Part shown: piece by piece, positions 1-9,404 of the stretch | Layout: every line of letters begins with the position of its first letter | Position numbering within the stretch: position 1 is the first letter of the stretch | Source: Formosa sp. Hel3_A1_48 | GTDB taxonomy: Bacteria; Bacteroidota; Bacteroidia; Flavobacteriales; Flavobacteriaceae | Assembly: GCF_001735715.1 (NCBI RefSeq) | Contig: NZ_CP017259.1 | Location: 310,001 to 374,000, forward strand | Direction: 5' to 3' | DNA: 64,000 nucleotides | The notes under the pieces: model-generated | Seen by the model: only the letters and a program-made list of their open reading frames with translations | Database searches by the model: none | What the model was told of the DNA's origin: nothing | Made by a program: the position numbers and the translations under genes

Positions 1-1058
1 ATAGAGAAATTGTCAGTGAAGAAAACGTTGCAGAGGTCGTTTCGATGATGACTGGGATTCCAGTAAATCGAATTGCACAGACCGAAGGCAACAAGCTCTC
101 ATTGTTACCCGAACTCATCAATGGCAAGGTCATTGGTCAAGATGAAGCTGTTTCTAAGGTCGTAAAAGCCATTCAAAGAAACCGTGCTGGACTTAAAGAC
201 CCTAACAAACCTATTGGGTCATTTATATTTTTAGGACAAACAGGCGTTGGAAAAACACAGTTAGCAAAAGTTTTGGCTGGAGAGTTATTTGACAATAGTG
301 ATGCATTGATTCGCATAGATATGAGTGAATACATGGAGAAATTTGCCATTTCTAGACTTGTAGGCGCACCTCCTGGATACGTAGGATATGAAGAAGGCGG
401 TCAACTCACCGAAAAAGTACGACGAAAGCCTTATGCTGTAATTCTTTTGGATGAAATTGAAAAAGCACATCCAGATGTTTTTAATATGTTGCTACAGGTA
501 CTAGACGATGGGTTTTTAACCGATAGTCTGGGTCGTAAAATTGATTTCAGCAATACCATAATTATAATGACATCTAATATTGGTGCGCGGAAATTAAAAG
601 ATTTTGGTACTGGGGTTGGTTTTGGGACTGCAGCACAAAAACAACAAGAAAGTGCCAATGCACGTGGTGTAATAGAAAACGCACTCAAAAAGGCATTTGC
701 TCCTGAATTTTTAAATCGAATCGATGATGTTGTTGTTTTTAATACTCTTGAAAAAGAGGATATCGATAAAATTATTGATATCGAATTAGAAAAGCTTTTA
801 GACCGAATTGCAGAACTTGGATACAAAATAAAGTTAACCAAAAAAGCACGTAGCTTCATTGCAGAAAAAGGATTTGACAAGCAATATGGAGCACGCCCAC
901 TGAAGCGCGCCATTCAAAAGTATGTTGAAGATACGATTGCTGAGGAAATCATAAAATCAAATATTCAAGAAGGGGATAGTATTACCATGGATATAGGGAA
1001 AAATGAAACGGAACTCAAAATCAAAATAACAAGTGCCAAAACTTCGGAAGAAAAATAA
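1..1058 (+). CDS. clpC: ATP-dependent Clp protease ATPase subunit ClpC, C-terminal part (5' truncated)
   Basis: This is the second AAA+ domain and C-terminal subdomain of a class I Clp/Hsp100 unfoldase that feeds substrates to the ClpP peptidase. The reading frame is open from base 3, so the start lies upstream of the window. Visible are Walker A (GQTGVGKTQ), Walker B ([11 protein letters not shown]), the pore-loop region [13 protein letters not shown] and the terminal ClpB_D2-small domain. A GTGVGFG segment near bases 604-630 fits the ClpP-docking VGF-type loop of ClpC and is absent from the clpB product downstream, which is why I call ClpC rather than ClpB. A terminator hairpin follows directly. 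Confidence 0.9.
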   Translation, partial: REIVSEENVAEVVSMMTGIPVNRIAQTEGNKLSLLPELINGKVIGQDEAVSKVVKAIQRNRAGLKDPNKPIGSFIFLGQTGVGKTQLAKVLAGELFDNSDALIRIDMSEYMEKFAISRLVGAPPGYVGYEEGGQLTEKVRRKPYAVILLDEIEKAHPDVFNMLLQVLDDGFLTDSLGRKIDFSNTIIIMTSNIGARKLKDFGTGVGFGTAAQKQQESANARGVIENALKKAFAPEFLNRIDDVVVFNTLEKEDIDKIIDIELEKLLDRIAELGYKIKLTKKARSFIAEKGFDKQYGARPLKRAIQKYVEDTIAEEIIKSNIQEGDSITMDIGKNETELKIKITSAKTSEEK

Positions 1059-1079
1059 ATTAAACATAATTTAATTAGC

Positions 1080-1108
1080 TACACCCTTGCTTTCGCAGGG
1101 GTTTTTTT
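1080..1108 (+). terminator. Rho-independent terminator of clpC
   Basis: A CCCTTGC-TTTC-GCAGGGG stem-loop is followed by seven T on the plus strand, 25 bases after the clpC stop. It abuts the stop codon of the convergent hutH. The minus strand lacks a T-run after the stem, so it looks unidirectional. Confidence 0.8.
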
Positions 1109-2657
1109 ATGCGTCTATCTCCTCAAACAGAACATCGTTGTCAAAATCTAACGAGCTCATGAAAGCAATGGTTTTTTTAATCTCTTTATACAGCGGCTTG
1201 TCAGACTCCATGAATTGAACTTCAGATCTGTAGGAGCTAAGAAATTGCATTAAAAAAGGAGAGGTATTCAATGTACGCATAGCCAAAGCTTGAGAGGCAT
1301 TCATCATCTCAATAGCCAAAATGCGCTCGACATTTTCGACGATTTTTAAGGCTTGAGTTGCAGCATTAGCACCCATACTGACATGATCTTCCTGACCATT
1401 GGAAGACACAATAGAATCCACACTTGCAGGAGTTGCCAATTGTTTATTGGCGCTAACAATACTCGCTGCAGTGTATTGAGGAATCATAAATCCTGAATTC
1501 AAACCAGGAGATTTGACCAAAAAAGAAGGCAAACCACGCTGACCAGAAATCAACTGATAAGTTCGCCGCTCAGAAATACTCCCAAGTTCAGATAGGGCAA
1601 TTTTTAAAAAATCTAAACTTAAGGCCAAAGGTTGACCATGAAAATTTCCGCCAGAGATAATCTTATCAGCAGCAACAAAAATATTAGGATTATCAGAAAC
1701 CGAATTAATTTCTGTTAAGACTACAGAACATACATGTGCCAGGGCATCTTTTGTAGCGCCATGAACTTGGGGCATACAGCGAAATGAGTAGGGGTCTTGA
1801 ACATGAGCTTTAGGTTGACTAATTAAGGGACTGTCCTTTAAGAATGCACGGATGCGTTGGGCGGTGAGAATTTGACCTTTGTGAGGACGCACCAGTTGCA
1901 CCAAGGGATCGAAAGGCTCCAAACGCCCATCAAATGCGTCAAGCGATAAGGCACCTAAAAGGTCAGAAAAATAAGAAAGCTTGTACGATTTTAGAAGACA
2001 ATGTACAGCATAAGCCGACATGAATTGAGTTCCATTGAGCAGTGCTAGTCCTTCTTTTGATTGCAACTTGATAGGCTTCAAATCATACTCTTTCAAAACA
2101 TCCTGAGTGGGCTTCTGTTCCCCCTCATGCCAGACCTCACCCTCTCCGATAAGGCTCAAAGCCATGTGGGCTAAAGGAGCCAGATCACCAGAAGCACCTA
2201 AAGACCCTTGAGTGTATGTTACAGGCAAAATATTTAAATTATAAAAATCCACAAGGCGCTGAACAGTAGCCAGATGTACTCCGCTATTCCCATTACCCAA
2301 TGATTTAATCTTGAACAAAAGCATCAGTTTTACAATAGGCTTAGGAACCAATTCACCAGTGCCACAAGCGTGTGAACGGACTAAATTTTCTTGAAGCTGA
2401 GTTAATTGATCCGTACTAATCTGTACATCACAAAGAGATCCAAAACCGGTATTGATACCATAAATTGGCATATTAGAATGCTTCATTTTCTCGTCCAAAT
2501 AAGCTCTACAACGGACGATGTTATCACAAACTTCTTTAGACAGCTCAATCTGATCTTGACTGATGGTCAAATTATTGAGAATAGGCAATGTTAAAGGTTG
2601 AGATGTAATACTGTGCATAAAGGTGCTTAAGGATTCTCTCAAAATTGCGTTTTTCAT
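1107..2657 (-). CDS. hutH: Histidine ammonia-lyase
   Basis: It deaminates L-histidine to trans-urocanate, the first step of histidine catabolism. The 516-residue length fits the aromatic amino acid lyase family. The autocatalytic MIO prosthetic group forms from Ala-Ser-Gly, seen here in GASGDLAPL near residue 155, and the C-terminal half carries conserved segments such as SVDSIVSSNGQEDHVSMG. The start is an ATG at 2657. No hutU, hutI, hutG or formiminotransferase gene is in the window, so the rest of the pathway must be elsewhere or absent. Related tyrosine or phenylalanine lyases share the fold. The HutH call rests on overall similarity, not on a substrate residue I checked. Confidence 0.88.
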   Translation of the reverse strand: MKNAILRESLSTFMHSITSQPLTLPILNNLTISQDQIELSKEVCDNIVRCRAYLDEKMKHSNMPIYGINTGFGSLCDVQISTDQLTQLQENLVRSHACGTGELVPKPIVKLMLLFKIKSLGNGNSGVHLATVQRLVDFYNLNILPVTYTQGSLGASGDLAPLAHMALSLIGEGEVWHEGEQKPTQDVLKEYDLKPIKLQSKEGLALLNGTQFMSAYAVHCLLKSYKLSYFSDLLGALSLDAFDGRLEPFDPLVQLVRPHKGQILTAQRIRAFLKDSPLISQPKAHVQDPYSFRCMPQVHGATKDALAHVCSVVLTEINSVSDNPNIFVAADKIISGGNFHGQPLALSLDFLKIALSELGSISERRTYQLISGQRGLPSFLVKSPGLNSGFMIPQYTAASIVSANKQLATPASVDSIVSSNGQEDHVSMGANAATQALKIVENVERILAIEMMNASQALAMRTLNTSPFLMQFLSSYRSEVQFMESDKPLYKEIKKTIAFMSSLDFDNDVLFEEIDA

Positions 2658-2725
2658 TGAATATTTCCAAATAAATGATGCAATTAATTTATAATGTCTA
2701 ATTTTGATAGGGAGTATTCAAAGAA

Positions 2726-3190
2726 TTGAAAAAGAGATCCACAAATAAAGCTAATCTAAATACAACACACATACACCTTTTAGAAAGGCTTGTGGGATGG
2801 TGGCATCTCAAACGCACATACGACAACGGATCCATACTAATGGGCACTGCGCTGATCACAAAAAAAAGCGAACTAAAATTTGACTATCACGAACAAGGCG
2901 TAATAACTCTTAATAACGGCAAACAACTACAGTCTTCACGAAAATATATCTACAAACCAAGCAGCAGTGGTTTTGATATTTATTTCTATGAAAATCCTGA
3001 TAAACTATTTCAAAATATAGTATTAAAAGATAAAAATGGAATGCTTTATGGAGAAGCTACACACTTTTGCGTCAAAGATATTTACGCTTCTTCTTACAAA
3101 TTTATCACAAATAAGCAATTTGAAATCAATCATGTAGTACGTGGTCCAAAAAAATCATACACCTCAAAAGCCGTATATCTAAAAAAATGA
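2726..3190 (+). CDS. DUF6314 family protein
   Basis: This small soluble protein of 154 residues has no signal peptide or membrane segment. From about residue 20 it shows the pattern LVGWWHLKR, then a G-x-A segment, a Y-x-E-x-G-like segment (YHEQGVITL), then R-K-Y-Y and F-x-V-K-D-x-Y (CVKDIYASSYKF). I recognise these as features of the DUF6314 family, a calycin-like beta-barrel family of unknown function. The only start that keeps the conserved N-terminus is a TTG at 2726; the first in-frame ATG is at residue 38. A TAATTTTG (2699-2706) matches the Bacteroidota -7 element. It is divergent from hutH. The function is unknown. Confidence 0.7.
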   Translation: MKKRSTNKANLNTTHIHLLERLVGWWHLKRTYDNGSILMGTALITKKSELKFDYHEQGVITLNNGKQLQSSRKYIYKPSSSGFDIYFYENPDKLFQNIVLKDKNGMLYGEATHFCVKDIYASSYKFITNKQFEINHVVRGPKKSYTSKAVYLKK

Positions 3191-3220
3191 TTTTGAAACA
3201 ATTTAAAATTTTAGATTTAA

Positions 3221-3598
3221 CTAATTCAAAAAACTTGAGAGAGCCAAGGAATTGATTTGCTCATGTGAACCATGGGCTACTACTTTACCGTTTTTAATCA
3301 CTAAAAGCTGAGGAGATTGATGCGTTACTTCCAACCGTTCGGCCACAGCATTTGAGATGGAACGAAAATTTAGCAAATCTAAATACCACGCCCCGAAATC
3401 TGGGGCAGAAAAGCTATATCCTGAAATAAAATCATTTAAAACATACCGACTGATACTACAACGAGTAGAATGTTTAAAAACGAGTTGTGGAATAGAGAAA
3501 GAAGACTCAATAAGTTCTTCAAGTTGTGCCATGGACTCTAGTGAGAATCCAGGCCATTTTGGTGTTTCATTGTGTAAAAAGGAGTCAAATAATCCCAT
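3221..3598 (-). CDS. ytxJ: YtxJ-type bacillithiol system redox-active protein
   Basis: This is a thioredoxin-like protein of 125 residues. The sequence HSTRCSISR around residues 43-51 corresponds to the single-cysteine TCPIS-type active site of Bacillus YtxJ/BrxC, and a cis-Pro region (QSPQLLVIKNGK) follows. YtxJ/BrxC removes bacillithiol from, or acts on, bacillithiolated proteins, so the gene implies a bacillithiol-making organism, as known for many Flavobacteriia. No bacillithiol synthesis gene (bshA, bshB, bshC) is in the window. It is convergent with the DUF6314 gene and divergent from clpB. The ATG start at 3598 is unambiguous. Confidence 0.8.
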   Translation of the reverse strand: MGLFDSFLHNETPKWPGFSLESMAQLEELIESSFSIPQLVFKHSTRCSISRYVLNDFISGYSFSAPDFGAWYLDLLNFRSISNAVAERLEVTHQSPQLLVIKNGKVVAHGSHEQINSLALSSFLN

Positions 3599-3720
3599 AT
3601 ATTGTTGTTATTAATCACTAAAAATGACTATTCGTCAGTAATTTTGTTAAAAATGTGTCGATTTGTCTGATGTTATGCTCTGGTAAGAAAATTGAGCTTA
3701 TTATCAAAAAAATACCCATT

Positions 3721-6327
3721 ATGAACTTTGACAATTATACAATAAAATCTCAACAAGCACTACAACAAGCGCAGCAAATTGCACAACAATTTGAACATCA
3801 ACAAATAGAAAACGAACACCTTTTTATAGGAATACAGAAGGTAGATCAAAATGCACTTCCGTTTTTACTTAAAAAACTAGATCTGAACACTAATTTGTTA
3901 GAACAAATTATTGACCAAGAAATGAAACGTTTACCAAAGGTAAGCGGGGCTAATCAAATGCTTTCTAAAGCCACTATAAAAACCTTAAACGAAGCAAACT
4001 TAATCGCTAAAAATTCTGGAGGTACATTTACTTCAATTGAAGATATTTTCTTAGCAATGTTTAAAACTAAGAACAAAATAGCACAAATATTAAAAGATCA
4101 AGGAGTTACACAGAAAGATATACAAGCCAGTATTGCACAACTTCGAAAAGGAGAAAAAGTGACTTCCAAAAGCCAAGAAGATAATTACAATGCTTTGGAG
4201 AAATTTGCAAAAAATCTAAATCAATTAGCGCGTGACAATCGATTGGACCCTGTCATTGGTCGCGACGAAGAAATAAGACGTATTCTGCAAATATTATCGA
4301 GAAGAACAAAAAACAACCCTATACTCGTCGGTGAACCCGGCACAGGAAAAACAGCGATTGCTGAGGGCTTAGCACATCGAATAATTTCTGGTGATGTTCC
4401 TGAAAATTTAAAAGAAAAACAGGTCTTTGCTCTAGACATGGGTGCGCTTATTGCTGGAGCAAAATATAAAGGAGAATTTGAAGAGCGACTCAAATCAGTA
4501 ATCAAAGAAGTAACAAATAGCGCAGGCGATGTAGTTTTATTTATCGACGAAATTCACACACTTGTGGGCGCAGGTGGCGGAGAAGGAGCTATGGATGCTG
4601 CTAATATTTTAAAACCTGCTCTGGCACGTGGAGAACTAAGAGCTATTGGAGCAACCACGAACGATGAATACCAAAAATATTTTGAAAAAGACAAAGCTTT
4701 AGAGCGACGATTCCAAAAAGTAATGGTAGATGAGCCTGATGAAGAAAGTGCGATTTCAATTTTACGTGGAATAAAAGAGAAATACGAAACGCACCATAAA
4801 GTTCAAATTAAAGACGAGGCCATAATTGGTGCTGTAAAATTATCAACACGTTACATCAGCAATAGATTTTTGCCCGACAAAGCAATTGATTTAATGGATG
4901 AAGCCGCCTCAAAACTCCGCATGGAAATTAACTCCAAGCCAGAAGAATTAGATATTTTAGATCGCAAAGTAATGCAGCTAGAAATTGAAATTGAAGCCAT
5001 AAAACGCGAAAAAGACAAAGAAAAACTTCGTATACTAAGCGCTGAACTAGCTAATATAAAAGAGGACCGTAACACCCTTGAGGCACAGTGGCAAAGCGAA
5101 AAAGAAAAAGTAGAAAAAGTGCAAATAGCAAAATCAGAAATTGAAGAATTAAAAATTGAAGCAGAGCGCGCAGAACGAGAAGGCGATTATGGAAAAGTTG
5201 CGGAATTGCGCTATGGAAAAATCAAAGAAGCACAAGAGCATTTAAAAAACGTCCAACAAGAACTATCTTCAAACCAAGAACAAGCACTTATAAAAGAAGA
5301 AGTTACATACGAAGACATTGCTGAAGTAGTTGCGAAATGGACCGGAATTCCCATCACTAAAATGATCAGTTCTGAACGCGAAAAACTACTCAACTTGGAA
5401 TCAGAACTACACAAAAGAGTTGTTGGTCAAGAAGAGGCAGTAAGAGCAGTAAGTGATGCTGTGCGCAGAAGTCGTGCAGGCCTTCAAAATCCAAAAAAAC
5501 CAACTGGATCATTTTTATTTTTAGGAACAACTGGTGTTGGAAAAACCGAGCTTGCTAAAACTTTGGCTGCCTATTTATTTGATGACGAAAATGCATTGAC
5601 AAGAATTGACATGAGTGAGTACCAAGAACGTCATTCGGTAAGCCGTCTGGTGGGTGCACCACCGGGATATGTAGGTTATGATGAAGGCGGCCAGCTGACC
5701 GAAGCAGTGCGAAGAAAACCTTACTCTGTGGTACTTTTAGATGAAATCGAAAAAGCACACCCTGATACGTTCAATATTTTACTGCAAGTCTTGGACGAAG
5801 GTCGATTGACTGATAATAAAGGGCGGCTTGCTGATTTTAAAAACACAATCATCATCATGACCTCGAATATCGGGAGTGAAATCATTCAAGCAAAATTTGA
5901 AGATTCAACGGATTCCGAATCAGCGCTTGAAACTGCAAAAATTGAAGTCATGGGGCTTTTAAAAAAAATAGTCAGGCCTGAATTTTTGAATCGAATTGAC
6001 GACACTATTTTATTCAGCCCATTGAACGAAGAACATATTGAATCTATTGTAAAACTTCAACTGAAAAGCCTTTCAAAAACACTGCAAAATCAAGGCATAG
6101 TATTTGATTCGACAACAGATGCCATAAAATATTTAGGGCAAAAGGGATACCAGCCAGAGTATGGTGCACGACCTGTAAAACGAGTGATTCAAAAAGAAGT
6201 CCTTAATGCATTAAGTACAAAAATACTCTCTGGACAAATTCAATCAGATAATGTTATCTTAATGGATGCTTTTGACAATAAATTGGTTTTTAGAAACCAA
6301 AAAGAAAACATTCCTAAGAAAATGTAA
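3721..6327 (+). CDS. clpB: ATP-dependent disaggregase ClpB
   Basis: This Hsp100 chaperone threads aggregated proteins through its hexameric pore, working with DnaK. It has a Clp N-domain at residues 1-150, AAA-1 with Walker A GEPGTGKT near 204 and Walker B FIDEIH, a coiled-coil middle domain at about 400-530 rich in Lys/Glu, AAA-2 with GTTGVGKTE near 603, and the C-terminal D2-small domain. The middle domain and the lack of a VGF docking loop separate it from ClpC. The frame is open from a GTG at 3655, but homologues begin at [10 protein letters not shown], so I place the start at 3721 (868 residues). A terminator-like hairpin lies at 6370-6414. Confidence 0.95.
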   Translation: MNFDNYTIKSQQALQQAQQIAQQFEHQQIENEHLFIGIQKVDQNALPFLLKKLDLNTNLLEQIIDQEMKRLPKVSGANQMLSKATIKTLNEANLIAKNSGGTFTSIEDIFLAMFKTKNKIAQILKDQGVTQKDIQASIAQLRKGEKVTSKSQEDNYNALEKFAKNLNQLARDNRLDPVIGRDEEIRRILQILSRRTKNNPILVGEPGTGKTAIAEGLAHRIISGDVPENLKEKQVFALDMGALIAGAKYKGEFEERLKSVIKEVTNSAGDVVLFIDEIHTLVGAGGGEGAMDAANILKPALARGELRAIGATTNDEYQKYFEKDKALERRFQKVMVDEPDEESAISILRGIKEKYETHHKVQIKDEAIIGAVKLSTRYISNRFLPDKAIDLMDEAASKLRMEINSKPEELDILDRKVMQLEIEIEAIKREKDKEKLRILSAELANIKEDRNTLEAQWQSEKEKVEKVQIAKSEIEELKIEAERAEREGDYGKVAELRYGKIKEAQEHLKNVQQELSSNQEQALIKEEVTYEDIAEVVAKWTGIPITKMISSEREKLLNLESELHKRVVGQEEAVRAVSDAVRRSRAGLQNPKKPTGSFLFLGTTGVGKTELAKTLAAYLFDDENALTRIDMSEYQERHSVSRLVGAPPGYVGYDEGGQLTEAVRRKPYSVVLLDEIEKAHPDTFNILLQVLDEGRLTDNKGRLADFKNTIIIMTSNIGSEIIQAKFEDSTDSESALETAKIEVMGLLKKIVRPEFLNRIDDTILFSPLNEEHIESIVKLQLKSLSKTLQNQGIVFDSTTDAIKYLGQKGYQPEYGARPVKRVIQKEVLNALSTKILSGQIQSDNVILMDAFDNKLVFRNQKENIPKKM

Positions 6328-6369
6328 CAAATTAAAAAACCGAACGTCTTAAAGGTGTTGGTTAGTTGG

Positions 6370-6414
6370 AAAAGCAGTACTGTGTGTAGAAATATACCTG
6401 CACTGCTTTTTTTT
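6370..6414 (+). terminator. Terminator hairpin downstream of clpB
   Basis: The arms AAAAGCAGT and ACTGCTTTT enclose a loop with further internal pairing and run into a tract of eight T. It lies about 45 bases after the clpB stop and before smpB. Confidence 0.7.
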
Positions 6415-6478
6415 GTTCAATAAAATTATCGAACGACAATGGTAAATGAACTGATTAATTGATTAGTTTTGAAATAGA

Positions 6479-6940
6479 ATGAAAAAGTCTGTTAACATAC
6501 TCAACAAAAAAGCACGTTTTTCTTACGATCTTCTGGATTCGTACACAGCAGGAATTGTGTTGTCTGGAACTGAAATTAAATCTATTCGTGCCAGCAAGGC
6601 TTCAATTGCTGAAAGTTTTTGTGAATTTAATGATCATGGAGAGCTATTTGTTATTAATATGACAGTTCAAGAATATGATTATGGAAATCACTTCAATCAC
6701 AAGCCAAAGGCTCAGCGCAAACTCCTCTTGAATAAAAAGGAACTTAAAAAGTTAGAAAAAGAAGTCAAAAATACAGGGCTTACCATCGTTCCTTTGAAAC
6801 TCTTTATCAATGAAAAGGGCTTTGCTAAACTGAATATTGCTTTGGCTAAAGGAAAAAAACTGTTCGATAAGCGAGAAAGCATCAAAGATCGCGACAATAA
6901 AAGAAACCTTGATCGAATCAAAAAAAATTATAAATCATAA
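6479..6940 (+). CDS. smpB: SsrA-binding protein SmpB
   Basis: SmpB binds tmRNA and delivers it to stalled ribosomes for trans-translation. The 153-residue length and order are typical: an N-terminal NKKARFSYDLLDSY segment, the conserved LSGTEIKSIR strand, GNHFNHKPKAQRKLLL, and a basic C-terminal tail (KGKKLFDKRESIKDRDNKR) that enters the ribosomal mRNA channel. The ATG at 6479 gives this exact family start. The tmRNA gene itself is not in the window. The next gene starts 4 bases after the stop, so they are probably co-transcribed. Confidence 0.96.
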   Translation: MKKSVNILNKKARFSYDLLDSYTAGIVLSGTEIKSIRASKASIAESFCEFNDHGELFVINMTVQEYDYGNHFNHKPKAQRKLLLNKKELKKLEKEVKNTGLTIVPLKLFINEKGFAKLNIALAKGKKLFDKRESIKDRDNKRNLDRIKKNYKS

Positions 6941-6944
6941 AATT

Positions 6945-9404
6945 ATGAAAAATATTGTAATCTCGTTTGCTTTATTGATGGCCCATTTTGGACAAAGTCA
7001 AATACAAGGAACCGTAAAAGACCTCAAAGGTAAGCCACTCCCCTACGTCAATATTTTTATTGAAAATACCTACAAAGGTACCACCTCAAATGAAGATGGT
7101 CAGTATGAGCTAAACATATCAAAATCAAGTAATTATGTCATTGTTTTTCAGTTTTTGGGGTACAAGACCCTTACCAAAGAGCTGAAAATTGAGAGCTTAC
7201 CACACAGACTGGATGTGGTGATGGAAGAAGAAATTATTGACCTTAAAGAAGTGGTGATCGACAGTCAAGAAAATCCTGCAAACCGCATCATTAGAGCGGC
7301 CATCGCAAAACGTAAATTCTACTTAGAAAAGCTAGATGCCTTTACAGCAGATTTTTATTCTAAAGGGGTAATCCGAATTGTTGATGCACCAGAAAAATTT
7401 ATGGGTCAAGAACTTGGAGATTTCGATGGTGCTTTAGATTCTACTAGGACAGGTATTCTCTATCTGTCTGAAACCATGTCAAAAATCAAATATATAAAAC
7501 CAAGTCTGTTCGAAACTGTTACGGCATCAAAAATCAGTGGAAACTCAACCGGTATAAATTTTAATTCTGCAATGGATGTAGATTTTAATTTGTACAACAA
7601 CACGGTCAGTATTAATAATGATATTATTTCACCAATTGCAGATTATGCCTTTAATTATTACAATTACAATCTTGAAGGGGAATTTTACGACGACGAAGGG
7701 CATTTAATCCATAAAATAAACATCATCCCAAAACGTGAAAATGACCGCGTATTCTCAGGGAGTATATTTATTGTAGAGGACACTTGGGCTTTGTACGGAA
7801 TTGATATTAAAGTAAATGGCAGTCAAATACAAATACCGCCTGCAGATACCATTCGTATACGTCAAAACCTAACATTTGACGAAACTGCAAATCAATGGTT
7901 GTTACGTGCTCAAACTATTGATTTTCAGTACAGCTTTCTTGGCTTCGAAGGGGATGGCAGTTTTGTTGCAAATTACACCAATTACAATTTAAATCCAGAA
8001 TTTTTTGAACCAAAAAATAAAAATGAAGTTTTAGTTTTTGAAAAAAACGCCAACAAAAAAGACGATTCCTACTGGGGAGATAAACGCCCTGTCCCCCTCA
8101 CAAAAGAAGAATCTAAAGATTATGTGCGCCGCGATAGTATTGAAACCAAACGATCTTCTAAAGTTTATCTCGACTCTATAGACCAAAAAAATAATCGATT
8201 CAAAATTTTAGACTTATTGACGGGATATAGTTTTGATGATTCTTACAATAAAAAAAGTTTTAGCATTTCTGGTCCAATTGAAGGAATACAGTTCAATACT
8301 GTTCAAGGATTTAATATTTCTCTGAATGGGAATTTTACAAAACAATATAACGACTTCAAAAAGTTTATTTCGATAACCGGTGGAGTTAATTACAGTATTG
8401 AAACAAATCGATTGCGTGGGAGTTTAGCCAGCCGCTACAGATTTAATGCCCTGAACGATGCTGTATTGATAGCTCAGTTTGGAGTGAAAACCGAGCAGTT
8501 TAATCGATCGAATCCAATATCAAATCTTCATAACAGCATCAGTAGTCTTCTGTTTGAACGTAATTTTATGAAATTATACGACAAACAATTTGCTAAAATT
8601 GGCTACGGAATGGAAGTGTTCAACGGCTTAAGATTCAGTACTAATATGGCTTATGAGAACCGAAAGGTACTATTCAATACTACCGACCATACCATCAGGC
8701 CTATCGATGGCCTAAGCTATACCAGCAACAACCCCCTCGACCCAAGTAGTATGGGCTCAGCACCATTTGCAAATCACAATTTGCTTCGATTTGATTTAGA
8801 TATTGCTATTCGCTTCGGAGAAAAGTACATGTCCTATCCAGACCTTAAATACTCTTTCAGTAACTCGGATTACCCAAAACTTTATTTCAATTACACTAAA
8901 GGATTCAATTCAAGTATATCTGCATATAACTTCGATCACCTTGGTGCTCGACTGCAGCAAGAGATTAACCTAAAAACCACGGGGCTACTCAATTACAATA
9001 TTCTCGCAGGAACATTTTTTGATAATAAAACAGTATCATTTGTTGACTACAAACACTTTAATGGTAACCTCACACATGTGAATACAAAAGGGAATTATTT
9101 GTCTAGTTTTAAAAACTTAGGCTACTACGATTACAGCACATCAAATGATTATTTTGAATATCATATTGAACACGATTTCAAAGGGTACATTTTAGGAAAA
9201 ATTCCTTTAATTAATAAACTCAATTATAATTTATTAGTAGGTCTTCACGGGATTGCTACTGAAAGCCAAACACCATACAGAGAATTCAATATTGGTTTAG
9301 CTAATTTAGGATGGAAAAAATACCGTTTTTTACGCATCGATTACGTCCGATCTTATGTAAATGGGCAAACCGATCAAGCTTTAATGTTTGGATTAAATTT
9401 CTAG
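6945..9404 (+). CDS. DUF5686 / carboxypeptidase-regulatory-like outer-membrane protein
   Basis: This predicted outer-membrane protein has 819 residues. A signal peptide (MKNIVISFALLMAHFGQSQ) is followed by a CarboxypepD_reg-like beta-sandwich (residues about 20-100, TVKDLKGKPLPYVNIFIENT), and then the long DUF5686 region with alternating strands ending in an aromatic (MFGLNF), as outer-membrane barrels do. I start it at the ATG at 6945. The frame is open further upstream inside smpB, but the signal peptide fixes this start. Its role is unknown; domain order suggests a TonB-receptor-like barrel without a recognisable TonB plug. It converges on pcm and shares four bases of stop codon with it. 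Confidence 0.85.
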   Translation: MKNIVISFALLMAHFGQSQIQGTVKDLKGKPLPYVNIFIENTYKGTTSNEDGQYELNISKSSNYVIVFQFLGYKTLTKELKIESLPHRLDVVMEEEIIDLKEVVIDSQENPANRIIRAAIAKRKFYLEKLDAFTADFYSKGVIRIVDAPEKFMGQELGDFDGALDSTRTGILYLSETMSKIKYIKPSLFETVTASKISGNSTGINFNSAMDVDFNLYNNTVSINNDIISPIADYAFNYYNYNLEGEFYDDEGHLIHKINIIPKRENDRVFSGSIFIVEDTWALYGIDIKVNGSQIQIPPADTIRIRQNLTFDETANQWLLRAQTIDFQYSFLGFEGDGSFVANYTNYNLNPEFFEPKNKNEVLVFEKNANKKDDSYWGDKRPVPLTKEESKDYVRRDSIETKRSSKVYLDSIDQKNNRFKILDLLTGYSFDDSYNKKSFSISGPIEGIQFNTVQGFNISLNGNFTKQYNDFKKFISITGGVNYSIETNRLRGSLASRYRFNALNDAVLIAQFGVKTEQFNRSNPISNLHNSISSLLFERNFMKLYDKQFAKIGYGMEVFNGLRFSTNMAYENRKVLFNTTDHTIRPIDGLSYTSNNPLDPSSMGSAPFANHNLLRFDLDIAIRFGEKYMSYPDLKYSFSNSDYPKLYFNYTKGFNSSISAYNFDHLGARLQQEINLKTTGLLNYNILAGTFFDNKTVSFVDYKHFNGNLTHVNTKGNYLSSFKNLGYYDYSTSNDYFEYHIEHDFKGYILGKIPLINKLNYNLLVGLHGIATESQTPYREFNIGLANLGWKKYRFLRIDYVRSYVNGQTDQALMFGLNF

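Noticed and set aside
431-913. 160-codon open frame antisense to clpC
   Set aside because: Lies wholly within the conserved clpC coding region on the opposite strand; composition (Ser/Ile/Phe-rich) is that of a complement of an AT-rich gene, and it has no recognisable motif.
1-6327. Two neighbouring Clp ATPases as a recent tandem duplication
   Set aside because: The two differ in middle-domain content and ClpP-docking loop, so they are the ancient ClpC and ClpB paralogues, and three unrelated genes lie between them.
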